Positions 8,114 to 16,059 of a stretch of DNA of 43,750 bases are shown here, one piece after another. Both the position numbers and the translations under genes were made by a program. The DNA lies in contig JANYEB010000071.1 in assembly GCA_025363355.1 (NCBI GenBank), forward strand, positions 1 through 43,750. Direction: 5' to 3'. This stretch comes from Chitinophagaceae bacterium (lineage in GTDB: Bacteria; Bacteroidota; Bacteroidia; Chitinophagales; Chitinophagaceae). Under the pieces are notes generated by a model. It was not told where the DNA came from. It ran no database searches and was given only the letters and a program-made list of their open reading frames with translations. The stretch's first letter is position 1. Each line of letters starts with the position of its first letter.

Positions 8114-11100
8114 TGACAGATAGTGAATACTTCACGTGGCAGTTCTACACGTGGGAATATAGAGGACGAGGATTACATCAAGAAGTGTATCCTGTAGCCC
8201 TAGAACCACCCTTTATGCCCTTTATACGGCATTTGCCACAGCGTAGCTATATTGATGAAAGCAAGCGTCCCACTTGGGCTTCTAGCCTCATAGATATGCT
8301 CAAAGGCAAGAAGGAAGTGGAGGAAGAAATCATACCAGCACTTGACTATGAAAACCTTGAAGCTTTCTTAGATACGGGTGATACGGATAAAGTGATATTC
8401 AAGCTGCATTTTAGCAAGGAAAGGAGAGTATCAGCAGACACCATACACGCAATGCTTGCTGTATTATCTGCAACAGAAAACGCCATTTCATTTGAGTTGT
8501 ACGGAAACAGCAATAGCATCACTATACAGTTTGTGTGTACACAAAAAGATGCAGCAATGCTTGAATCCATTCTCAACGCATACTTGCCTAGTATCACGAT
8601 ACAAAAAGACGAACAAGGCTTAGAACAGATATTGCAAAAACAAGGAATGACATCAGTCATTTCTTTTGCATTACAAGAAGAATTTATTCGCCCTATTGCA
8701 CAATATGCAAGCAAAGAAGTTGACCCATTCACAGGCATCATTGGCTTGATGGAAACTTTGAAAAATGAAGAGCAATTAGGCATCCAAATATTGTTTCAAG
8801 GTTGTGTGAATCGATGGAGTGAATCCATTATCAGAACTGCGATAGATATCGATGGAAAATCATTTTTTGCAGATGCACCAGAATCACCCAAACTAGCACA
8901 GGAGAAAATACAAAGTCCATTGTTTGGAGTGTCTATTAAAGCCTTTGTACAAGCCAATCATCAGCAGCGTAGAGAAAGCCTTGCATACAATTTTGTAACA
9001 ACGATACAGCAAGCCACCAAAAGCCCATTCAATGCTATTGTTCCAGTAAAGGAAGATGATATACAGCAAGCAATAAAGAACGTGTATTATAGAACCAGCC
9101 ATCGCACAGGAATGCTGTTGAATGCAGGAGAATTGGCAACCTTGATACATATACCAAGCCACACCATACAATCAAGAAAATTAGAGAGCAGCACTAGAAA
9201 AACAAAAACAGTTCCTAGTATTGCAACAAACAAGGAATATATACTTGGAACTAACAATCACACACATACTGAAACGAATGTTACAATCAGTACAGATGCA
9301 CGATTGAAACATACCCATATTATCGGTGCAACGGGTACAGGAAAATCAACATTGATTGCAAATTTGATTTTGCAAGATTTGAAAAAAGGTATTGGTGTTA
9401 CACTCCTTGACCCACACGGAGACCTAGTAGATGATATTATTGCAAGACTACCCAAACATAGATTACAAGATGTGGTATTACTTGACCCATCGGATGCTGA
9501 GTTTCCAGTTGGATTAAATATATTAGAAGCACATAGTGATATAGAAAAAGAGATACTATCATCAGACCTTGTAGCATCATTTAGGAAATTCTCAACTTCT
9601 TGGGGAGACCAGATGAATACGGTATTAGGCAATGCTATTATCGCGATACTAGAGAGCAGCAAAGGTGGCACACTTAACGACCTCAGAAGGTTCTTGATAG
9701 AGCAGGAATATAGAAATGAGTTTTTAGAAACGGTGAGCAACCCATCGATTAAATACTATTGGCTCAAAGAATATCCATTGCAGAAGAGCAATTCTATTGG
9801 TTCTATTTTAACAAGGCTTGATACATTTCTGCGACCAAAAGTTATCCGCAATATGGTGGTACAGCAACAGGGTTTAGATTTTGAACAGTTGCTCAATACC
9901 AATAAGATTATTTTAGTCAAACTAGCACAAGGATTAATAGGCAAAGAGAATAGTTATTTACTTGGTTCATTAATTGTATCAAAGCTGCACCAAGCAGCGT
10001 TTTCACGGCAAAAAATCCAAACAAGAAACCCTTATTTTATTTACATAGACGAGTTCCAAAACTTCATTACACCTTCCATTACAGAGATGCTATCTGGGGT
10101 GAGAAAATACAATGTTGGTCTAGTTCTGTCACATCAAGATTTACAACAGTTGCAACGTGAAGACAGTGAATTAATCAATAGTGTATTGGGTAATATCTAT
10201 ACAAGAATCGTATTCAGGGTTGGAGAACCAGACGCGAAGAAATTGCAAGATGGATTTAGTGATTTTGACTATACTGATTTGCAGAATTTAGGAAGAGGTG
10301 AAGCTGTGGTGAGGATAGAGCAGCCACAGTATGATACATCGCTTGATACTATTGGCTTAGAGCATATTGATGAAATTGAAAAAGAGCAATCAAAACAGCA
10401 AGTATTTCAAGTATCACGAAGCAAGTATGCAACACCAAAAGATGTTGTTGAAAGAGTTTTGTATGAGAGTTTAGATATGAATGTTGTAGAGAAAAAAGTG
10501 AGCAAAAGAACAGCTAAAAAGGAAGATGATTTTGAAGAAAACAATGAAGAAAATACAACTGAAATTGTAAAAGATATTGAAAAAAATATAACAGAAGAAA
10601 TATCAACAGCACAAATTCATCCATCTGCTGCAACTGCTATACATAAAGAGATACAGCCTGCCCAAGTTATAAAAGAAGAACCATTAAAAGAACGAGATAC
10701 AACACACAGGTATTTGCAGAATCTGATTAAAAAAATGGCAGAATCAAAAGACTTTGTTGCTACTATTGAAGCTGCTATACCTAATGGACAAGTAGATGTA
10801 TTGCTCACAAAGGACAATCAAACTATTGCCATTGAAATATGCAATACGACAGATGCAGAATGGGAAGTGCACAATATCCAAAAGTGCATTGCTGCTAAGT
10901 TTGACGTGATTGTTTCCTTGAGTGGAGATGGTAAGCAGTTGGAAAAAATAAAAAAGAAATGTACTACAAGTATTGAAAACTTCGATAGCCAGCCCATCTA
11001 CTTTTTTACACCAGATGCATTATTTGAGTTTCTCAATCAAACACAGATAGTACAGGACTTGCAGCCTCAAACAACAACAATGAAAGGCTATCGGGTGAGT

Positions 11101-11196
11101 GTACAATATGATGCCATCACACAAGATGAAATGAAAAGAAAAAGAGCTAGTGTTGCACAAGTAGTGATGGGTAGTTTAAGAAAGAACAAGAAATAA
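8113..11196 (+). CDS. TraG/HerA-type ATPase with PD-(D/E)XK-like C-terminal domain
   Basis: A 1027-residue protein in three parts. Residues 1-390 have no recognised domain and no evident membrane segments. Residues about 395-770 form a HerA/TraG ATPase: Walker A GATGTGKST at 405-413, LLDPHGDL at about 430, Walker B FIYIDEFQ with D646-E647, LSHQD, and GNIYTRIVFRVGE. After a charged linker (about 800-865), residues 870-990 look like a restriction-endonuclease fold: GQVDVLL with D895 and IAIEIC with E908, then NIQKC. C910 stands where a catalytic lysine often sits, so nuclease activity is uncertain. It probably moves or processes DNA for the element; a defence-type HerA-nuclease role is an alternative. 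Translation is coupled to the small gene before it. Confidence 0.85.
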   Translation: MTDSEYFTWQFYTWEYRGRGLHQEVYPVALEPPFMPFIRHLPQRSYIDESKRPTWASSLIDMLKGKKEVEEEIIPALDYENLEAFLDTGDTDKVIFKLHFSKERRVSADTIHAMLAVLSATENAISFELYGNSNSITIQFVCTQKDAAMLESILNAYLPSITIQKDEQGLEQILQKQGMTSVISFALQEEFIRPIAQYASKEVDPFTGIIGLMETLKNEEQLGIQILFQGCVNRWSESIIRTAIDIDGKSFFADAPESPKLAQEKIQSPLFGVSIKAFVQANHQQRRESLAYNFVTTIQQATKSPFNAIVPVKEDDIQQAIKNVYYRTSHRTGMLLNAGELATLIHIPSHTIQSRKLESSTRKTKTVPSIATNKEYILGTNNHTHTETNVTISTDARLKHTHIIGATGTGKSTLIANLILQDLKKGIGVTLLDPHGDLVDDIIARLPKHRLQDVVLLDPSDAEFPVGLNILEAHSDIEKEILSSDLVASFRKFSTSWGDQMNTVLGNAIIAILESSKGGTLNDLRRFLIEQEYRNEFLETVSNPSIKYYWLKEYPLQKSNSIGSILTRLDTFLRPKVIRNMVVQQQGLDFEQLLNTNKIILVKLAQGLIGKENSYLLGSLIVSKLHQAAFSRQKIQTRNPYFIYIDEFQNFITPSITEMLSGVRKYNVGLVLSHQDLQQLQREDSELINSVLGNIYTRIVFRVGEPDAKKLQDGFSDFDYTDLQNLGRGEAVVRIEQPQYDTSLDTIGLEHIDEIEKEQSKQQVFQVSRSKYATPKDVVERVLYESLDMNVVEKKVSKRTAKKEDDFEENNEENTTEIVKDIEKNITEEISTAQIHPSAATAIHKEIQPAQVIKEEPLKERDTTHRYLQNLIKKMAESKDFVATIEAAIPNGQVDVLLTKDNQTIAIEICNTTDAEWEVHNIQKCIAAKFDVIVSLSGDGKQLEKIKKKCTTSIENFDSQPIYFFTPDALFEFLNQTQIVQDLQPQTTTMKGYRVSVQYDAITQDEMKRKRASVAQVVMGSLRKNKK

Positions 11197-11222
11197 AATA
11201 AGCCCCATTGTTGAGGCTTATT
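11197..11222. terminator. Bidirectional hairpin between convergent genes
   Basis: Arms AATAAGCC (11197-11204) and GGCTTATT (11215-11222) with a 10-base loop, directly after the ATPase stop and 9 bases before the end of the minus-strand methylase gene. The T-run is short, so efficiency is uncertain. Confidence 0.55.
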
Positions 11223-11230
11223 ACTGTACT

Positions 11231-12052
11231 TTAAAACAATACTAATTGGCTAGCGTTATTCTTTCCTCTTTCACTAAATGGTCTATTATCAACAACAATC
11301 TTATCACTCATCTTTCCTTTTGTTTCTTGCTTTGCAAATGAGTTGCAGTGCATATTCCAGAGTAATGAATCTTCTTTGTTCTCCACTTTGAATATTCCCA
11401 ATGGGAACATAGAAATGCGATACGAGATAACAAAATCTGTTGGAGATAGAGCATTGGCACACATCACTTCACTATTGAATGCACCATTGAAGAATAAATT
11501 GAGAGCTGTCATTTTCACACAAGTTCTATCAATGTCTATTCCATAATATTCATTGGGATATTTGCTTTGTCGATGTGCAGCAAGTAGCATCCTGCCTGAG
11601 CCACAGCTTGGGTCGAGGATTCGTAAAGGTTCTGTTTGAACCAGATCTTCAACGCCACCATCTACACTAACAATAGAAGCCATAAATTCACAAACTGTTG
11701 GTGGTGTAAAGAACTGCCCATTCCTTCCATTGGAAATATTCTGTTCAAAGAAATCACCCAACACATCATTACCACGACCACTATCTTGTAATCGCTCTTC
11801 CATCTCAAAAACCAAGTGTGCAAAGGCTTTGGGGAATTCGTGGCGAAGTTCAGAATCTTTGTATGGTGCAATTGTTTGCAGGTACTCATCTTCATAATAG
11901 GACTTTTGAGTAAGTGGATTTTGTGTGCAGGCACACATAGCCATCGTTAGAAAATCATTGAAGACATTGCTCAGTGAGAAGCGATACCCAATCTTGTGTA
12001 TTGTTTCAGCGAAATTGTTTTGTAAAGAACTTGTTTGTTGTTTTGATTTCAT
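11231..12052 (-). CDS. N6-adenine methylase-like protein apparently lacking NPPY
   Basis: A 273-residue protein of the HsdM-like N6-methylase group. I use ATG 12052 (MKSKQQTS) instead of TTG 12079. The SAM-binding part is clear: GQFFTPPTVCEFMA, then ILDPSCGSGRMLLAA (motif I), YGIDIDRTCVKMTALNLFFNG and CANALSPTDF. Where catalytic NPPY or DPPY would follow, the sequence reads SYRISMFPLGIFKVENKEDSLLW instead, and there is no target-recognition domain. This matches short orphan methylase-like proteins I know from Bacteroidota mobile elements. Methyl transfer is doubtful; SAM or DNA binding in replication or transfer control is possible. It lies downstream of the XRE regulator on the same strand, 70 bases away. 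Confidence 0.8.
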   Translation of the reverse strand: MKSKQQTSSLQNNFAETIHKIGYRFSLSNVFNDFLTMAMCACTQNPLTQKSYYEDEYLQTIAPYKDSELRHEFPKAFAHLVFEMEERLQDSGRGNDVLGDFFEQNISNGRNGQFFTPPTVCEFMASIVSVDGGVEDLVQTEPLRILDPSCGSGRMLLAAHRQSKYPNEYYGIDIDRTCVKMTALNLFFNGAFNSEVMCANALSPTDFVISYRISMFPLGIFKVENKEDSLLWNMHCNSFAKQETKGKMSDKIVVDNRPFSERGKNNASQLVLF

Positions 12053-12122
12053 TGCTATACGTTTTGAATAGTATAGCAAGTGATTTATTTGGTGGGGAGG
12101 TAGGGACTAGACTTAAAAGAAG

Positions 12123-12368
12123 CTACGTAAGTTTTGATAAGTCTAGGTGTTGGAGCAATTCTTGAAGCGATATATCTAAACCTTTAGCAATGGCAAATAG
12201 AGACGAAACGGTAGCATTTATTTTACCCTTTTCAATTCGATATATTTGACTCAATTCCATTTCTGAAGCATACGCAAGTTCTTCCATCGTCATATTTTTT
12301 TCAATCCGCATTTTCCTCACGTGATTGCCTAATAGCTCTAATAGTTCTTGGTTTCTGAGTTTGTTCAT
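12123..12368 (-). CDS. XRE-family helix-turn-helix regulator
   Basis: An 81-residue single-domain repressor-like protein. ATG 12368 (MNKLRNQELLELLG) is preferred over TTG 12377. The Cro/C1-type helix-turn-helix covers about residues 14-70: HVRKMRIEKNMTMEELAYASEM, then LSQIYRIEKGKINATVSSLFAIAKGLDIS. It resembles small controller proteins of mobile elements and restriction systems. A perfect 18-bp palindrome lies 35 bases upstream of the start and a second inverted repeat covers the start itself, so self-regulation is likely. It may control the methylase-like gene that follows. Confidence 0.9.
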   Translation of the reverse strand: MNKLRNQELLELLGNHVRKMRIEKNMTMEELAYASEMELSQIYRIEKGKINATVSSLFAIAKGLDISLQELLQHLDLSKLT

Positions 12369-12377
12369 TAAGAACAA
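12361..12377. promoter_or_regulatory. Inverted repeat over the XRE gene start
   Basis: TTGTTC (12361-12366) and GAACAA (12372-12377) are perfect arms around ATTAA; the start codon of the regulator lies within the structure. It could be a second operator or an RNA hairpin hiding the start. Confidence 0.4.
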
Positions 12378-12402
12378 AGTGAACGTTATCTAAAAATTAT
12401 CT

Positions 12403-12420
12403 TTAGGCATATATGCCTAA
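12403..12420. promoter_or_regulatory. Perfect 18-bp palindrome, candidate XRE operator
   Basis: TTAGGCATATATGCCTAA is identical to its reverse complement and lies 34 bases upstream of the XRE start codon. Size, symmetry and position fit an autoregulatory operator. No second copy was found by eye in the window. Confidence 0.65.
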
Positions 12421-12639
12421 TTTAAAATATTTTCCCTAATCTTGCCTCAGGAATTAACCAAACACTCTCTTATGAAGCAGATTTATTTAGATACGTCTTA
12501 ATACTGATAGCATTCTAATAGTTCATACACAAATAAAAAAATACTAACTCATATCCATACCCATAAAAAAATATTTTATACATAATGCAGCCAAGCCGAA
12601 AACTGTGATTAATAGAGTAGGCAAACAAACCATTTAACA

Positions 12640-13557
12640 ATGAGAAAAATAACAATGATGCTGCTGCTTGTGCTAGCAGCAGTAACCATCAACGCACAAG
12701 ACATTATCGTAAAGAATGACAAGACTGAACTAAAGGTCAAAGTTCTTGAAATTACAGAAGTTGCCATTAAGTACAAAAGGTTTGAAATGCAGGATGGCCC
12801 TATCTATTCCATTTTAAAGACAGATGTATTTATGATTATGTATCAAAACGGCACCAAAGAGTATATGGATAATAAACAGACCAAATCTGTAACACCACCG
12901 TCTCAACCAACAGTACCAAACAAAACTAATGCTGCAAGCACTGTAACAAATGCAATGAGCAGCAGTGCCAGTACAAAGTACCAGTCCAGCAGTTCTGGTA
13001 GCAAACAAAAACAGAGCCATTGGGGTGCAGAAGTTGGTGTATTAAATACCAGTGCCAGTATTGGAACAAATGTCACCACAGAAGCTGTGATCCGTATGCG
13101 AGCAGGCGTATATTATGCGATACCGTTCAGCACTACTGTTTCATTAGTTCCAGCAGTGATGATAATAGGTAAAGGTTCTCATTTTTCATATTACGATGGC
13201 AGTGGTTATGTCAATGATGATATCAATACTTCTTTTATTGAAATACCACTAAAGTTTGTATACACCACTGGTGGTACAAAAGGATTGATGCTGGGAGCTG
13301 CTCCAACATTGGGTATTATGATTGCACAAAGTGAAAAAGGAACAGTATATGACTACAGTTCAGGATATACTTATTCATTTAACGGAAGTCCTGGTTTTAA
13401 GAGTACTGAAATAAGTTTCAGCCTTCTTGCAGGGTATAGATTCTCTACAAAGTTTGCCTTATCACTTTCGTATAATACTGCTTTCACAGACTTATCAAAT
13501 AATGGCACTAGTTACAAGACAAGTTATCTAGGTGCAAACATTTCTTTTGGCTTTTAA
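12640..13557 (+). CDS. Secreted/outer-membrane protein with shared N-terminal module and putative beta-barrel
   Basis: A 305-residue protein starting MRKITMMLLLVLAAVTINAQ, a signal peptide. Residues 21-85 (DIIVKNDKTELKVKVLEITE, YKRFEM.DGP.YSI, DVFMIMYQNGTKEY) form a module repeated in the next gene. A Ser/Thr/Asn-rich linker (about 86-126) follows. Residues 128-305 show alternating strands (WGAEVGVLNTS, AVIRMRAGVYYAIPF, FALSLSYNTAF) ending in SFGF, typical of a small porin/PorT-like outer-membrane barrel. It probably forms a two-gene unit with the gene 17 bases downstream. Function unknown. Confidence 0.8.
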   Translation: MRKITMMLLLVLAAVTINAQDIIVKNDKTELKVKVLEITEVAIKYKRFEMQDGPIYSILKTDVFMIMYQNGTKEYMDNKQTKSVTPPSQPTVPNKTNAASTVTNAMSSSASTKYQSSSSGSKQKQSHWGAEVGVLNTSASIGTNVTTEAVIRMRAGVYYAIPFSTTVSLVPAVMIIGKGSHFSYYDGSGYVNDDINTSFIEIPLKFVYTTGGTKGLMLGAAPTLGIMIAQSEKGTVYDYSSGYTYSFNGSPGFKSTEISFSLLAGYRFSTKFALSLSYNTAFTDLSNNGTSYKTSYLGANISFGF

Positions 13558-13574
13558 TCTTAAATACTACACCA

Positions 13575-14414
13575 ATGAAAAAAGTAACTTTTATACTACT
13601 GCTTATCACTATTTGTTTTGGCATAGCAGCAAAATCACAAGACATCATTGTTAAAAATGATAAATCAGAAATCAAATCAAAGATTCTGGAAATTACAGAA
13701 GAACTGATTAAATACAAGAAGTTTGAAATGCCAGATGGCCCTACATATTCCATCAACAAAGCAGATGTATTTATGCTACTCTATGCCAATGGCACCAAAG
13801 AGTATATAGAAAATAAAGTAATCCCCAAACCTGCCCCACAAACGATACAGGATACAGCAACAGATGCTGATAATGATATACTAGAACCGGGTATTTATTA
13901 TTTCAATCCTTTAACACAACACTATCTTGAAATAGATGGATCTAATATCACCAGTAGCAAGCAAGGAGGATTAGGACAAGCAATCCTTCGCACTAGTGTA
14001 AGTGGCTTATTCAATGCTAAAGAAAGGGTAACGCTTGGTGGTAGTCACGCAGCTATTGAGATTAAATTAGATACACCCATATTTTTATTTGTGATTGATA
14101 TTGCAGCAAAAGGATTCAATAACAACAGTAATTATTTAGGGAAAGTGAACAGCCCCAATGATTTCTTCTTAGTGAAACTCAAAGAGAAAAAAGATAGCAG
14201 AGAAATCGTTGTCGGAAAAAGCAATAATGTGAGTTCAACACAGGGTATTGATGACAAGCAAAAGATTGCTTTCAGGTACCAGAAAATCAAGAAAGGATTT
14301 TATAAAGTGGTAACAGAAGCAAAACTTGAAAAGGGTGAATACTGCTTTATGTTCGCTTCTGCTTCACTCTATGAAGGTGTGGTGAGAAAAGTGTTTGATT
14401 TTAGTGTGCAGTGA
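13575..14414 (+). CDS. Secreted protein with the same N-terminal module, different C-terminal domain
   Basis: A 279-residue exported protein; the signal peptide MKKVTFILLLITICFGIAAKSQ is followed by DIIVKNDKSEIKSKILEITE, YKKFEMPDGPTYSI and DVFMLLYANGTKEY, closely matching the upstream gene. The C-terminal part (about 100-279; LEPGIYYFNPLTQHYLEIDG, ITSSKQGG, KGEYCFMFAS) is unrelated to the neighbour's barrel and looks like a globular beta-rich domain. The pair looks like a duplication followed by domain replacement. No function is known to me. Confidence 0.75.
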   Translation: MKKVTFILLLITICFGIAAKSQDIIVKNDKSEIKSKILEITEELIKYKKFEMPDGPTYSINKADVFMLLYANGTKEYIENKVIPKPAPQTIQDTATDADNDILEPGIYYFNPLTQHYLEIDGSNITSSKQGGLGQAILRTSVSGLFNAKERVTLGGSHAAIEIKLDTPIFLFVIDIAAKGFNNNSNYLGKVNSPNDFFLVKLKEKKDSREIVVGKSNNVSSTQGIDDKQKIAFRYQKIKKGFYKVVTEAKLEKGEYCFMFASASLYEGVVRKVFDFSVQ

Positions 14415-14551
14415 TACAAAGCATACAATCAAAAGCTAGCTTTGGAATAGATTTTAAAACCGAAAATTATACACTGTAGCGGTTGCAAAGTAGGTCAGCT
14501 AAGAAGCATAAAACCTTGTTATCAGTAAAACATAAATATGCTAACGAAATG

Positions 14552-14584
14552 AATGCTTCATCCACAAAAAACGGATGAAGCATT
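14552..14584. terminator. Hairpin between convergent genes
   Basis: Perfect 12-bp arms AATGCTTCATCC (14552-14563) and GGATGAAGCATT (14573-14584) with a 9-base loop; TTTT follows on the plus strand within the last codons of the response-regulator gene. It likely ends transcripts from 13575-14414 and may also act on the other strand. Confidence 0.65.
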
Positions 14585-15232
14585 TTACAACAATCCGTTT
14601 TTGATAGCATAACTTACCAGTTCCTGTCTTGTTTTAACACCAACAGCAGTAAATAAGTTTTTTCTCAATTGTTCAATACTACCAGTGGTTCTGTTCATTT
14701 TTACAGCAATCTCTTCATAGCTGTAATGTGTGGCAGCATACTTTAATAGTTCCATTTGCAATGAAGATAAGTGAGGTATAAGCGATAGTAATTGGGCAGC
14801 TGAATGATATCTTTGGATACCAGTTTTAGAATCATTATCACGCAATACAAAATAGTATTCACCTTTTGAAACAGTACGTATTGCAGTATCAAATTCAATA
14901 GGATTAGAGCTTTTAGAAATATAGCCACAAACGCCACTATCAATCAATTGTTTGATGCGAAATAATTTATCTTCAGCAGAGAATGCAACAACCTTCAATG
15001 ATGGATATTTAGTCAATATCTTCTTAGTGAGTTTGATGCCACCTTCATTGTCTCCATTCAGAGAAACATCCATAAAAACAATCTCTGGAAGCTTTGTTGG
15101 GTTACTAAAAAAAGCATCCACTTCTTTCTCAGAACTTGCAGTACTCACCACATCATATTTCATAGCTGTTAAGAGATTCGCGATAGCATTTAGTACAAGT
15201 GGATGGTCGTCAACAATGAAAACTTTCTTCAT
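14585..15232 (-). CDS. LuxR/NarL-like response regulator
   Basis: A 215-residue two-component response regulator. The receiver domain (1-120) has the acidic pair D8-D9 (IVDDHPLV), the phospho-acceptor D55 (VFMDVSLNG), a conserved S/T position (VVAFSAED, about S85) and K107 (GYISKSSNP). A LuxR-type helix-turn-helix follows (about 150-212: LSSLQMELLKYAAT, YEEIAVKMNRTTGSIEQLRKNLF). No histidine kinase lies in the window, so its partner is elsewhere. It faces away from the large secreted array at 15871, with a perfect 24-bp palindrome between them, so it may control that array; this is inference. Confidence 0.92.
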   Translation of the reverse strand: MKKVFIVDDHPLVLNAIANLLTAMKYDVVSTASSEKEVDAFFSNPTKLPEIVFMDVSLNGDNEGGIKLTKKILTKYPSLKVVAFSAEDKLFRIKQLIDSGVCGYISKSSNPIEFDTAIRTVSKGEYYFVLRDNDSKTGIQRYHSAAQLLSLIPHLSSLQMELLKYAATHYSYEEIAVKMNRTTGSIEQLRKNLFTAVGVKTRQELVSYAIKNGLL

Positions 15233-15870
15233 AAGGATTTTTTAAAGAAGGAATAAATATTGATTTTTTCTGTGTTGAAACTATGTTAATTTTTAATAAT
15301 AAGCAAGAAGTGCTAATAAAAGAGCTGGAAATCACTGAGTAAGATAAGGCTAAAAAATATAGTTTAAAAAATAGAAAATAGCTGAAAGTACTGTGAATGC
15401 TGCATTACAGTGTAATGTTATCGAAATTATTTTGAATTCAATTATAGGGGTATTTTGATGAAAGAATTCACGAAATTTCGTGAATTCGGGATTGATATTT
15501 TAGATACCATTGTAATAGAAAGGGAAATAAGATAAAGCAAATCAATGAGGTGTAAGGTTGTAAATAAACTGAAAAGAATAACGGACAACAGCGAAAGAAT
15601 TGAGGCAATTTGATATACTTTTTTTACATCAAAATGGCATCTAAAGAGAAAAGGAAGTGATTTTGGGAGTAAGAAAAAGCAGTTTTTGAGTTTTTCATTT
15701 ACTCGCTCACAGCCCAAAACGACTCGGTAAATGCCAAAATCGACACGTTTACACATTTGTCCTTGTTAGTTTGAAAAAAAATAATATGCTTTGTTTCAAA
15801 ATTGACAAGATGTTTTAGGAAGAGAATAGCAAGAAAAAAAGGAATAACCAATAACTAACAAAAGGCATCA
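15233..15870. other. Divergent intergenic region
   Basis: About 640 bases between the response regulator and the secreted array. It must contain promoters for both. The most notable feature is the palindrome at 15464-15487. A minus-strand open frame at 15442-15756 was judged spurious. No clear promoter match was identified. Confidence 0.6.
15464..15487. promoter_or_regulatory. Perfect 24-bp palindrome between divergent genes
   Basis: GAATTCACGAAA is followed immediately by its exact reverse complement, with no spacer. A dimeric regulator could bind it. It is 232 bases from the response-regulator start and 384 bases before the first gene of the secreted array. No T-run follows, so it is unlikely to be a terminator. 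Confidence 0.6.
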
Positions 15871-16059
15871 ATGCTGAAAATATTTCATACCATACTACTG
15901 CTTATGACCACTGTTACTTGTATTGCACAAAAGCAAGAACCGAAGTTATTAGGTAAGCTCAATACAAGTATTACCAACCTTGACACCAAACTCATAGATA
16001 AACTAGACAATCAATATGGATTTAATCCATCACATTTTAACTTTTACAATCAATATTGA
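15871..16059 (+). CDS. Small secreted protein at the head of the RHS array
   Basis: A 62-residue protein: MLKIFHTILLLMTTVTCIAQ is a signal peptide, followed by a polar 42-residue mature part (KQEPKLLGKLNTSITNLDTK, LIDKLDNQYGFNPSHF). Its TGA stop overlaps the TTG start of the next gene (TTGA), suggesting coupling. Too short to assign. It might be a periplasmic accessory peptide, or the remnant of an older N-terminus of the next protein, although that protein has its own signal sequence. Confidence 0.5.
   Translation: MLKIFHTILLLMTTVTCIAQKQEPKLLGKLNTSITNLDTKLIDKLDNQYGFNPSHFNFYNQY

Noticed and set aside
15442-15756. 104-residue minus-strand frame between the response regulator and the RHS array
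   Set aside because: Low-complexity, partly hydrophobic, no recognisable family, and it runs across the 24-bp palindrome; most likely chance in AT-rich sequence.
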